Shown: positions 6,145 to 12,323 of the stretch, one piece after another
How the letters are laid out: every line of letters begins with the position of its first letter
Numbering within the stretch: position 1 is the stretch's first letter
Source: Pectinatus sp.
GTDB lineage: Bacteria > Bacillota > Negativicutes > Selenomonadales > Selenomonadaceae
Direction: 5' to 3'
Length of the DNA: 14,168 nt
Assembly: GCA_020025075.1 (NCBI GenBank)
Contig: JAHHSR010000041.1
Coordinates: forward strand, 1 to 14,168
The notes under the pieces: generated by a model
What the model saw: only the letters and a program-made list of their open reading frames with translations
Database searches by the model: none
Told to the model about the DNA's origin: nothing
Position numbers and translations under genes: made by a program

Positions 6145-8355
6145 TCATTTGTTGTTAATGAGTTCGTCTTCTATTGGTGTCAAGATGATTTTGATGTTGT
6201 CGCCATCGCTTACGGGCGTTGTGAATTCTGCCGGCATGCCATTTTTTAAGATGAGGAACTTGACGCGCGAGTCGGGGCGGGGCGGTTCGTAGCCGGCGAC
6301 GAGCATGACGTCGTTAATCATGGCTTTTGAGGCTTTTGTAGGCGTAAAGACAATATCATCGCCATCGTTTAAAATGTGGTCGTTTTTGACAATGCTGCCA
6401 TTGACATAAAGGACCATGCTGCCTGAAAGGGAGAGTGTGCAAGGCTTGCCATTGAAAGTGACGGTGAGGCGGCTGCCTTTATTGGAAGTATCTAAAATTC
6501 TATTTAAGGAAATGCGCTTTGGTTCGACAAAAGTTATCTCGTCACCGTCTTTGAGTTCGTCGGAGAGGTGTCCGGTCTTGCCATTTAAAAGCAATGTCGG
6601 TTCTGATTCGCAGGTTTTTTCCGTGCCATTTAGCGTATAGTGATAGATGATGCTGTCCGTATTATAGCCAGCACCCTGCAAAATGCCCGCTATATTGCCG
6701 CGGTCGGAAAACGTGATGCAATCTTGGTCCTTTAAAAAGGCTTCGTTGTCTTTCGCCGGCTCATCATTGATGAAAAAGAGGCGGCTGATAGGCACCTTAT
6801 TGCCGTTCAACGATACGGAGCCAGCGGAAGCCGTGTCAATAATATCGCATAAGCGTATTTGCGGGATTTGGCCATCCTCGCCGCGCTTTATCTCTATCTG
6901 GGTGCCTTCGCAGATTTTATCGGTGAGGGAGGCAGGCTTGCCGTTTAGCGTAATTTGCGCCAAAGAGCCCATGGTGCCGCTTATCGTCTTGGTTTTGCCA
7001 TTTATAGTAATTGTGATGCCCATGCCGGGACGGCCATTGTATTTATGGATATTGATGTCGGCATTTAAGAAGGCATCAGCGATGGTGAAATCTTTGAAAT
7101 TGAAGAGATTGTATTCATCGCCGTTTATATAGACGCTGATGAAATTTAAGCTTTGCAGCGAGGTTGTCTTTAAAATGCCAAGAGGTGTTATCGCATCTGG
7201 CTTTTTTAAGGCGTCAGGAATATCGATGATTTTTTCCACCTGGTCAGGGGTGCGCACGGCGACGCGTGTTTCGGGCAGATTGAGGTCCGAGGCGACTTCT
7301 TTTGCCAAATGCGGCGTCTGTGAGCCGCCGCCGACGAGCATGACAGCTTGCGGGGCCTCATTGTTTAATACGGTGATTTGGCTTGCTATTTCTTTAGCTA
7401 AGTCGCTGATGCCGGGCATGATGTTTTCGGTAATTTCGGCAGGGGATAATTTGTACTCGACACCCAAGATGTCCTTAAAGACAATTTCTTCCTTGTCATT
7501 ATCGGCAAGTTCGCGCTTTATCTGTTCGGCGACATTAAAGTCTAATAGATATTGGCGGGAGATGGCCTCAGTAATTTCGTCTCCGGCCATCGGTACCATG
7601 CCATAGGCGACAACGGAGCCATCGCGGGTTATGGCAATATCAGATGTGCCGGCGCCTATGTCGACTAGGACGAGGTTTAAGTGGCGCATTGTGGCAGGGA
7701 TAAGGACGCTTATGGCAGCAATCGGTTCCAAGGTGAGCCCTTGCATCTCCAGTCCGGCGCTAGCTAGCGCGGAGCGCATTGAATCGACGACTTGCCGCGG
7801 CAAAAAGGTGGCGATGACATTGGCTTTGGCGGTCTTGCCGCGCTGGCCGACAAGGCTTTTTAAGCGCATGTCATCAATGCTGTAATAAATTGTGCTGTAA
7901 CCGACGCAGTAATAAAGCGAGGTGTCGGAAACGAGGTCGGAGGCGGCGAGTTTTTTTTGCGCTTCTTGGACGGCGAGAAAGTTTAATTGCTTTTCTTCTT
8001 CTGCCGTTATGACCTTATTGGAATGCATTTCTGCTTCCGCCGTCATCGTGTAAAGGGCACGGCCAGCAGCGGCGACAGAGGCGCTTTTTAAGGTGCCGAC
8101 GCGCTTTTCGAGTGCATCTTTGACTGCTTTTATTATCTCTGCAACCTGCGGTACGTCGTGAATCTGCCCATCGAGCATGGAGCGCGTGCGATGTTCGAGG
8201 CGTTCTGTATCAATAACCTTGAGACCTTCTGGACATTTTTGGGCGACGATGCCGATAACGCTGCGCGTGCCGATGTCGAGGGCAAAAACGAGTTCTTGTT
8301 CTTCCTTGCCCTCAGTTTGCTCGGGCGCAGGAATATTAAGTTTGCGTATTTCCAT
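6145..8355 (-). CDS. FtsA/PilM-like actin-fold ATPase with repetitive C-terminal tail
   Basis: The 736-residue protein has an actin-like ATPase domain of FtsA type: phosphate-1 motif FALDIGTRSVIG (24-35), an FtsA-style insert region (about 95-190), phosphate-2 motif LVDIGAGTSDIAI (230-242) and adenosine motif VMLVGGGSQTP (338-348). Classical FtsA is about 420 residues and anchors FtsZ through a C-terminal amphipathic helix. Here residues 400-736 instead form a tail of repeated modules with LNGK/FNGK turns (near 411, 452, 471, 517, 576, 591, 635, 651, 705) and later (C/D)G(D/T)xI turns (near 483, 604, 665, 719). The pattern suggests repeated beta-rich folds, beta-grasp-like by motif only. No signal peptide or membrane segment is seen. 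The ATG has AAAGGAAG upstream with a 9-base spacer. Long FtsA-domain proteins occur in clostridia and relatives, but their role is not known to me; this is probably not the main divisome FtsA. Confidence 0.8.
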   Translation of the reverse strand: MEIRKLNIPAPEQTEGKEEQELVFALDIGTRSVIGIVAQKCPEGLKVIDTERLEHRTRSMLDGQIHDVPQVAEIIKAVKDALEKRVGTLKSASVAAAGRALYTMTAEAEMHSNKVITAEEEKQLNFLAVQEAQKKLAASDLVSDTSLYYCVGYSTIYYSIDDMRLKSLVGQRGKTAKANVIATFLPRQVVDSMRSALASAGLEMQGLTLEPIAAISVLIPATMRHLNLVLVDIGAGTSDIAITRDGSVVAYGMVPMAGDEITEAISRQYLLDFNVAEQIKRELADNDKEEIVFKDILGVEYKLSPAEITENIMPGISDLAKEIASQITVLNNEAPQAVMLVGGGSQTPHLAKEVASDLNLPETRVAVRTPDQVEKIIDIPDALKKPDAITPLGILKTTSLQSLNFISVYINGDEYNLFNFKDFTIADAFLNADINIHKYNGRPGMGITITINGKTKTISGTMGSLAQITLNGKPASLTDKICEGTQIEIKRGEDGQIPQIRLCDIIDTASAGSVSLNGNKVPISRLFFINDEPAKDNEAFLKDQDCITFSDRGNIAGILQGAGYNTDSIIYHYTLNGTEKTCESEPTLLLNGKTGHLSDELKDGDEITFVEPKRISLNRILDTSNKGSRLTVTFNGKPCTLSLSGSMVLYVNGSIVKNDHILNDGDDIVFTPTKASKAMINDVMLVAGYEPPRPDSRVKFLILKNGMPAEFTTPVSDGDNIKIILTPIEDELINNK

Positions 8356-8390
8356 AAAAAATAACTTCCTTTATCGTTTTTTGGCTATGT

Positions 8391-8413
8391 GTCCGGGTGG
8401 ACGCACCTCGTGC
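8391..8413 (-). promoter_or_regulatory. Two tandem mini-hairpins in the ftsA-like leader
   Basis: GTCC-GGGT-GGAC (8391-8402) and GCAC-CTC-GTGC (8403-8413) directly abut each other in the 5' leader of the ftsA-like gene, about 36 bases upstream of its ATG. Each stem is only 4 bp but GC-rich in otherwise AT-rich DNA. A structural or regulator-binding role is possible; no known riboswitch is recognised. Confidence 0.3.
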
Positions 8414-8425
8414 CATTTTAGCTAT

Positions 8426-8434
8426 ATTATATCA
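8426..8434 (-). promoter_or_regulatory. Extended -10 promoter of the ftsA-like gene
   Basis: On the minus strand the sequence reads TGATATAAT, a perfect TATAAT (8426-8431) with the extended TGn motif (8432-8434). No convincing -35 hexamer is seen 16-18 bases upstream, which fits extended -10 promoters. The transcript would start near 8419, with a leader of about 64 bases. Confidence 0.5.
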
Positions 8435-8521
8435 TAATCGGCGCTTGCAGTAGTATTTTTGACATGCTTTGCTAATGTGTATCTATTTTTCATATGGTAA
8501 GGTGAGTTTTTCTGGGCGATT

Positions 8522-8549
8522 TTGTAGTCGGCGGCAAAGATGGTATAAT
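8522..8549 (+). promoter_or_regulatory. Predicted promoter of the FakA-like gene
   Basis: TTGTAG (8522-8527) and TATAAT (8544-8549) are 16 bases apart, and the -10 carries the extended TGG motif. Transcription would begin near 8556 and give a leader of about 95 bases. The leader contains GAAGATG (8561-8567) and its inverted repeat CATCTTC (8594-8600), a 7-bp stem with a 26-base loop. Confidence 0.6.
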
Positions 8550-8649
8550 TACAATAAGGAGAAGATGTTTTTTGGCGTGTCTTAAAGAGCGCTCATCTTC
8601 GATATTTTGCCGTCCGAGCAAGGCTTAGGCGGGTCAATGAGGTGATTTG

Positions 8650-9957
8650 GTGAGCGCTAACAAGGAAATAATTACGGGTGGAGATTATAAGCGCATGATT
8701 GCCGGCGCTTATAGCAATTTTTTGCTCGAGTATGAGGAATTAAATAAGCTCAATGCAATTTCAATTTCGGATACAGTGACGCCGGGGACTAATTTTCTGC
8801 GCACGATGGGTGCGGCAGCAATGGCTCTAAAAGACAATAACAGTCCGGGCATAGGGGCGCTTTCTTCTGCCGTCGCTAATTGTGCCGTCTTAGGGGCGCG
8901 CGGCAATGCCGGCGTCCTGCTCGCGCAAATTTTTCGCGGCATGGCCAAAGGGCTTTCTGGCAAATATGAGGCGACTTCATCTGTTTTTGGGCGCGCTTTT
9001 CAATACGGCATATTGTATGCGCATCGCGCCGCGCAGGATAAAAAGCATGAAGGACCGATGATTATAACGGCAAGGGCGGCAGCCAAGGGGGCGCACCTAG
9101 CTGTCCGGGCTGAGCGGCCAATTTCGGAAATTTTGGCGGCGGCAATCGCTTCCGGGCAAAAGGCTCTTTTAGAAGCAGAAAAAAAAGATGGCTATGTAGA
9201 TGCGGGCGCTAAGGCTCTCATGGTGCTTTTAAATGGCTGTCAAAATGGCCTTGACGGCAATTTTGTCTCGCCGGCCTTGATGTTTTCGTCTTCTGCCCTG
9301 CAGGGTGATGGCGGCGTACCGGAACCGAAAAATGATGTCGTTGCTCCCTATTGTTTAGAGCTTGTCGTGCACAATACGCATGCCAAGATGAATGACATCA
9401 GAAAATGCCTCAACAAATATGGCAAAATGGTCATCATCGAAAAGGCGGGGCACGATACGAAAATAAGGCTTCATGCCGATAGGCCCAGTGTCATAGTTGA
9501 ACAGATAATGGGCTGGGGAGATAGCTTTGATTTTCAGGTTTGCAATATGGCTGAGCCACATTGCCTTTCGCCCTTGGGAAAGAGCATTGCTCCTTTTGCA
9601 GTTTTGGCGCCGACGGAAAATAGCCGCTCCAAGATGCAGCTCTTGCAAGAAAAAGGCGCAACGCTTCTTGTTGCGGCAGCCGATGAAAGCCTGGCAGTAG
9701 GCAATTTTATCAGTGCAATGCACAGTGATGCGGCAAAAGAATACATTCTCTTGCCTAATTCGCCAACCATGCATTTGGTGGCAGAGCAGGCGCAGCATTT
9801 AATGCCCAATCGTGCCGCCGTTGTCTATGCAGGCAGTTTTTCTGAGCAGCTTGCCGCGCTTGAGGTTTATGACGCCAATCTCTCTTTAGCGGAAAATTGC
9901 TGCCGCATGGAAAAGGTCATTGCGCGCTTGCGGAAGGAAACGGGCAGCATACTATAA
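8650..9957 (+). CDS. FakA/DAK2-family protein with degenerate kinase motif
   Basis: The 435-residue protein follows the fatty-acid kinase A (FakA, YloV) layout: an N-terminal DhaL/DAK2 region with GARGNAGVLLAQIFRG (83-98), EGPMIITARAAA (134-145) and GYVDAGAKALMVLLNG (181-196); a middle region with YCLELVV (234-240) and KIRLHADRPSVIVEQIMGWG (271-290); and a C-terminal region with EYILLPN...VAEQA and SEQLAAL. FakA phosphorylates fatty acids held by FakB. Genuine FakA is about 550 residues and carries a DGDTGTN motif binding Mg-ATP. Here the matching site reads DTVTPGTN (41-48), losing at least one conserved Asp, so kinase activity is doubtful. The GTG at 8650 is preferred because GAGGTGA (8639-8645) is properly spaced; the in-frame TTG at 8647 is only one base from it. 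The gene is divergent from the ftsA-like gene. Confidence 0.78.
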   Translation: MSANKEIITGGDYKRMIAGAYSNFLLEYEELNKLNAISISDTVTPGTNFLRTMGAAAMALKDNNSPGIGALSSAVANCAVLGARGNAGVLLAQIFRGMAKGLSGKYEATSSVFGRAFQYGILYAHRAAQDKKHEGPMIITARAAAKGAHLAVRAERPISEILAAAIASGQKALLEAEKKDGYVDAGAKALMVLLNGCQNGLDGNFVSPALMFSSSALQGDGGVPEPKNDVVAPYCLELVVHNTHAKMNDIRKCLNKYGKMVIIEKAGHDTKIRLHADRPSVIVEQIMGWGDSFDFQVCNMAEPHCLSPLGKSIAPFAVLAPTENSRSKMQLLQEKGATLLVAAADESLAVGNFISAMHSDAAKEYILLPNSPTMHLVAEQAQHLMPNRAAVVYAGSFSEQLAALEVYDANLSLAENCCRMEKVIARLRKETGSIL

Positions 9958-10369
9958 GTATTTGCTATAAATCGGCGCATTAATCTTTGGGAATAGTCAA
10001 AGATGAGAAATAGTTTGTAATTTTATATATGAAAAGAAATCATTTGGTCGCTGCAATATTTCCACAGCTTTATTAACAACCATATTTAGAGCTGTTTATA
10101 TGGCAAAACACAAAATATAGGGGAAAATGAGTGGTAAATGGCTTAATTCGGGTAACTAAATGATAAAAAAGGCCATTTTAACTGTGGATAAAATACTTTT
10201 GTATTGTGCCGACTTCAAAACTTATCCACAAAATAATCGCCAATGTGGATAAAAATGTGGATAAATAAAATGCGGTGAATGGTCGCTTTAGTTCATAAAG
10301 ATGAATTATTTTTTTACTGTTATAGTCTTTTCATAAAATACAAATGTTTTATAGACGACAGGAGTAGAT
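9958..10369. other. Gene-free AT-rich region with inverted repeats and DnaA boxes
   Basis: These 412 bases contain no convincing ORF. Besides the DnaA-box cluster described separately, I see inverted repeats ATCTTTG/CAAAGAT (9983-9989/9998-10004), ACAGCT/AGCTGT (10064-10069/10090-10095) and AAATGGC/GCCATTT (10136-10142/10172-10178). None has the T-tract of a strong terminator, although the first may weakly end the FakA-like gene. Weaker DnaA-box-like sequences (ATTTCCACA at 10058, TTATTAACA at 10070) lie to the left of the cluster. Positions 10296-10360 are extremely AT-rich, a possible unwinding element. Confidence 0.5.
10183..10264. promoter_or_regulatory. Cluster of four perfect DnaA boxes (candidate oriC or DnaA-binding locus)
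   Basis: The perfect 9-mer TTATCCACA or its complement occurs four times in 82 bases: 10183-10191 (minus), 10222-10230 (plus), 10244-10252 (minus) and 10256-10264 (minus). The last two are 12 bases apart start to start, a close same-orientation pair. This is the high-affinity binding site of the initiator DnaA. The cluster is followed by a strongly AT-rich stretch (10296-10360). Such density is typical of bacterial origins, and also of DnaA titration or reactivation sites. No dnaA, dnaN, rpmH or parAB gene lies in the window, so origin identity is inferred only from the boxes. Confidence 0.7.
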
Positions 10370-10522
10370 ATGTCGCAAATTTTAATCATGAAATTAGAGA
10401 GTCAGATAGCTGCGCTCAAAGAGCGCATGGCTTATGATGCCAATGACCTTGAATATGAAACACATCGCCATAAACTGCGCGAATTGGAAAGAATTTTGCA
10501 GCTTTTGCGCTGCAAAAATTAA
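10370..10522 (+). CDS. Small helical (coiled-coil-like) protein, 50 residues
   Basis: An ATG at 10370 with GGAG five bases upstream (10361-10364) opens a 50-residue frame ending at TAA 10520-10522. The protein, beginning MSQILIMKLESQIAALKERM and ending LRELERILQLLRCKN, is rich in Leu, Glu, Arg and Lys with heptad-like hydrophobic spacing, so most of it is probably one or two helices. It has no signal peptide or membrane segment and is not a family I recognise. It lies between the DnaA-box cluster and mqnA, 50 bases upstream of the latter and in the same direction, so it may be co-transcribed. Codon use resembles the neighbouring genes, supporting a real gene. A link to DnaA or to menaquinone synthesis cannot be shown. 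Confidence 0.6.
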   Translation: MSQILIMKLESQIAALKERMAYDANDLEYETHRHKLRELERILQLLRCKN

Positions 10523-10530
10523 AAACAAAA

Positions 10531-10572
10531 AGGGGAGGTAGCTCGTCAATTTTAAGGTGGCGAGCGCTTAGC
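10531..10572 (+). promoter_or_regulatory. mqnA translation-initiation region with hairpin between Shine-Dalgarno and AUG
   Basis: The strong Shine-Dalgarno AGGGGAGGT (10531-10539) lies 33 bases from the mqnA ATG, far too distant in linear RNA. An 8-bp stem with one G-U pair (10541-10548 with 10558-10565, loop ATTTTAAGG) fills the gap. Folded, it leaves eight single-stranded bases (A plus GCTTAGC) between Shine-Dalgarno and ATG, a normal spacing. The loop carries a weaker alternative site, AAGG. No other start codon occurs at a suitable distance. Confidence 0.55.
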
Positions 10573-11403
10573 ATGCAGCCACGCGTGGGCCATATCAATT
10601 TTTTAAACTGTCTGCCCTTGACATTTAGCCTTTTGCAATGCGGCTATCATCATGGGATGGATTTGCTTTTGGCTGTGCCGGCTGTCTTAAATAAAGGCAT
10701 TGTTCAGCACCATCTCGATGTTAGCCCCATGTCCTCTTTTGCCTTTGGAGCATCTAGCCGTCAGCTATTGCTTTTGCCCAATATGGGCATTGTCGCTGAT
10801 GGGCAGGTGCAAAGCATCATTTTGGCATCGAAAATCCCCATTGAAAAGCTTGATAAAAAGCGCGTTTTTCTCACGGCACAGTCGGCTACCTCGCATTGCC
10901 TTCTCAAGATTATCTTGCAAAAGCGTTATGCGGTGCAGCCTATCTATGAAATCGGTAAGGTTAGCCCTAAGGCGCCGTTTGCTTCAAATAGCGATGCTGT
11001 GCTTTTGATTGGCGATGATGCGCTTTTTGTCAATTACCATCGTCAAGCGGGAATTTATTATTATGATTTGGGCGAGCTGTGGAAACAGATGACGGGGCTT
11101 TGCATGGTTTACGCTGTTTGGGCGGCAGATGCTGATTTTGCCAGCAGTCAGCCGCAGCTTTTGAAAAAGGTCTATTCCCGTTTGCGCCAGGGAATTACAA
11201 ATGGCGAACAGGAGCGGGAAGCCGTTTTGAAGATGAGTGATGGACGCACTGCTTTTAGCCGGGCGCAGATTAGCGCATACCTTGATGTTATTCACTATGA
11301 CGTTGGCTCGCAGCAGTTGCAAGCCTTGCGCCAATTTTATACTTTGGCAGTGCAGTGCGGCTTTTTAGAGAAGATGCCGCGCCTTGCGGTTGCGGATATT
11401 TGA
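10573..11403 (+). CDS. mqnA: Chorismate dehydratase (MqnA), futalosine menaquinone pathway
   Basis: MqnA dehydrates chorismate to 3-[(1-carboxyvinyl)oxy]benzoate, the first committed step of the futalosine route to menaquinone, in the cytosol. The 276-residue protein shows the family signatures in order: VGHINFLNCLPL (5-16), DVSPMSSFAF (49-58), LLPNMGIVADGQVQSIIL (67-84), TAQSATSHCLLKIIL (101-115), DAVLLIGDDALF (141-152) and YDLGELWKQMTGLCMVYAVW (164-183). Length and periplasmic-binding-protein-like fold match the family. The usual TGLPF reads TGLCM here. The ATG at 10573 gives the expected N-terminus; translation probably depends on the hairpin leader described separately. No mqnB, mqnC, mqnD or mqnE is nearby. 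The next gene starts 11 bases after the stop, so the two are probably co-transcribed. Confidence 0.9.
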   Translation: MQPRVGHINFLNCLPLTFSLLQCGYHHGMDLLLAVPAVLNKGIVQHHLDVSPMSSFAFGASSRQLLLLPNMGIVADGQVQSIILASKIPIEKLDKKRVFLTAQSATSHCLLKIILQKRYAVQPIYEIGKVSPKAPFASNSDAVLLIGDDALFVNYHRQAGIYYYDLGELWKQMTGLCMVYAVWAADADFASSQPQLLKKVYSRLRQGITNGEQEREAVLKMSDGRTAFSRAQISAYLDVIHYDVGSQQLQALRQFYTLAVQCGFLEKMPRLAVADI

Positions 11404-11414
11404 AAGGAAGGAAT

Positions 11415-11708
11415 ATGGAGGAGGATTTAATCTGCGATCGCTGTCGTTATAAGGACAGCTCGAAATTTGCTTATCCGTGCGCATCTTGCAAGAAGAGCAA
11501 TTATTATAAAAATTTTATACCGTCTTTAAATGAATTTATCGGTCAGTGCATGGCTTGCGGCACGCCATATAGTGAGGGAGATATTTCCGTCATTAAGGAC
11601 CGGCGCCTAGGACCGCAAAGCGTTTTGCGCTGCACTTGCCATAATCCAGCTTGCGGCCGCGTAAGTATTTATAAGATTGGCACCTATATAGAAAGGGACA
11701 GGCGTTGA
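11415..11708 (+). CDS. Small cysteine-rich, probably zinc-binding protein (97 residues)
   Basis: The frame starts at ATG 11415 after AGGAAGGA, 11 bases past the mqnA stop, so translational coupling is plausible. The 97-residue protein has paired cysteines: C7-x2-C10, C22-x2-C25 (PCASC), C45-x2-C48 (CMACG) and C73-x-C75 with C80. The pattern suggests two zinc ribbons or knuckles. It is hydrophilic, with no signal peptide, and I do not recognise the family; the first half resembles small CxxC-Y-PCxxC proteins of Firmicutes. The last five codons (E-R-D-R-R) and the TGA lie inside the following terminator, with the stop codon in the loop. Nothing visible ties it functionally to MqnA. Confidence 0.75.
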   Translation: MEEDLICDRCRYKDSSKFAYPCASCKKSNYYKNFIPSLNEFIGQCMACGTPYSEGDISVIKDRRLGPQSVLRCTCHNPACGRVSIYKIGTYIERDRR

Positions 11709-11723
11709 AGCCTGTCCCTTTTT
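11692..11723. terminator. Terminator overlapping the end of the cysteine-rich gene
   Basis: AAAGGGACAGGC (11692-11703) and GCCTGTCCCTTT (11710-11721) form a perfect 12-bp stem around GTTGAA, with TTTTT at 11719-11723. It ends the plus-strand mqnA unit. The minus strand reads CCCTTTCTATAT after the stem, so it can also act, more weakly, for the convergent gene ending at 11723. Confidence 0.88.
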
Positions 11724-12220
11724 CATTCGAGTTCTTGGGGTTTTTTATGCATGAAGGCGAGATAATTCTTGACATCAAGCCCCATCCAGGCCAGGCAGCG
11801 CGCGCAAGGCGTGAGCCAGGCAAGACTTTGCTTGTCCATGATGATGCCGGGCTCGACGCGCGTGACGAGGTAGGGTATTGGCACTTGCTCGATGGCGCAT
11901 TTTTCGCCCAATTTGCCGTCGCGTATCGTGCGGAAAATATTGAGATTGCGCCGTCCGTAGCCGAGTGTGAGCAAGGGAGCTTTAGCCCAGCTGGGATAGC
12001 GCATTTTGAGTGATATGGTAGTGATGCCGCCCTCTGATTTATAGCTTTCCGTTTTTATTTCGTAGGCCTTGTCAGAAAAGGAGAGCTCGGCACCGTCTGC
12101 GTTGGTACTTTGGGCAAATAGGGAAAAGAGGTGCTTGAACATCTCGTCGGGCAGTGATTCAAAACCATACGGCTCGATATAGCCATCGTGCAGCGAGACA
12201 TGATGGATTTCATTGAGCAA
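11723..12220 (-). CDS. Uncharacterised 165-residue protein
   Basis: This minus-strand frame encodes a soluble mixed alpha/beta protein, with segments such as YIEPYGFESLPDEMFKHLF, ITTISLKMRYPSWAK and LLTLGYGRRNLNIFRTI, and near the C-terminus TPCARCLAWMGLDVKNYLAF with a single CxxC pair. No signal peptide or membrane segment is seen, and I do not recognise the family. The frame is open from a GTG at 12229, but that codon is part of the Shine-Dalgarno GAGAGGTGA (12234-12226). The in-frame TTG at 12220, five bases after it, is therefore the more likely start. It is monocistronic: an extended -10 promoter lies about 35 bases upstream and a terminator abuts the stop. Codon use matches the neighbouring genes. 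Confidence 0.7.
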   Translation of the reverse strand: MLNEIHHVSLHDGYIEPYGFESLPDEMFKHLFSLFAQSTNADGAELSFSDKAYEIKTESYKSEGGITTISLKMRYPSWAKAPLLTLGYGRRNLNIFRTIRDGKLGEKCAIEQVPIPYLVTRVEPGIIMDKQSLAWLTPCARCLAWMGLDVKNYLAFMHKKPQELE

Positions 12221-12252
12221 ATTTATCACCTCTCATTTTTTCTTTCATAGAT

Positions 12253-12261
12253 ATTATACCA
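12253..12261 (-). promoter_or_regulatory. Extended -10 promoter for the 165-residue protein gene
   Basis: The minus strand reads TGGTATAAT (12261-12253), a perfect extended -10 with no clear -35 element. Transcription would start near 12246, leaving a short leader of about 25 bases before the TTG start. Confidence 0.5.
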
Positions 12262-12286
12262 TGTTCGTCCAATGGTTTTGGGCATG

Positions 12287-12315
12287 AAAAAAGCGGGCTA
12301 AAGGCCCGCTTTTTT
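12287..12315 (-). terminator. Terminator of the chemoreceptor gene
   Basis: AAAAAAGCGGGC (12287-12298) and GCCCGCTTTTTT (12304-12315) form a perfect 12-bp stem with the 5-base loop TAAAG. Both strands end in six T residues, so it is symmetric. It lies 8 bases beyond the stop of the minus-strand chemoreceptor gene and insulates it from the next gene on the same strand. Confidence 0.9.
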
Positions 12316-12323
12316 AGGTGATA

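Noticed and set aside
8565..8585. Six-codon upstream ORF (MFFGVS) in the FakA-like leader
   Set aside because: Its Shine-Dalgarno is only three bases from the ATG and almost at the predicted transcript start, so translation is unlikely.
8650..9957. FakA-like gene as a frameshifted pseudogene
   Set aside because: The frame is continuous, all downstream family motifs are present and codon use is normal; only the local metal-binding motif is changed, which fits a diverged protein better than decay.
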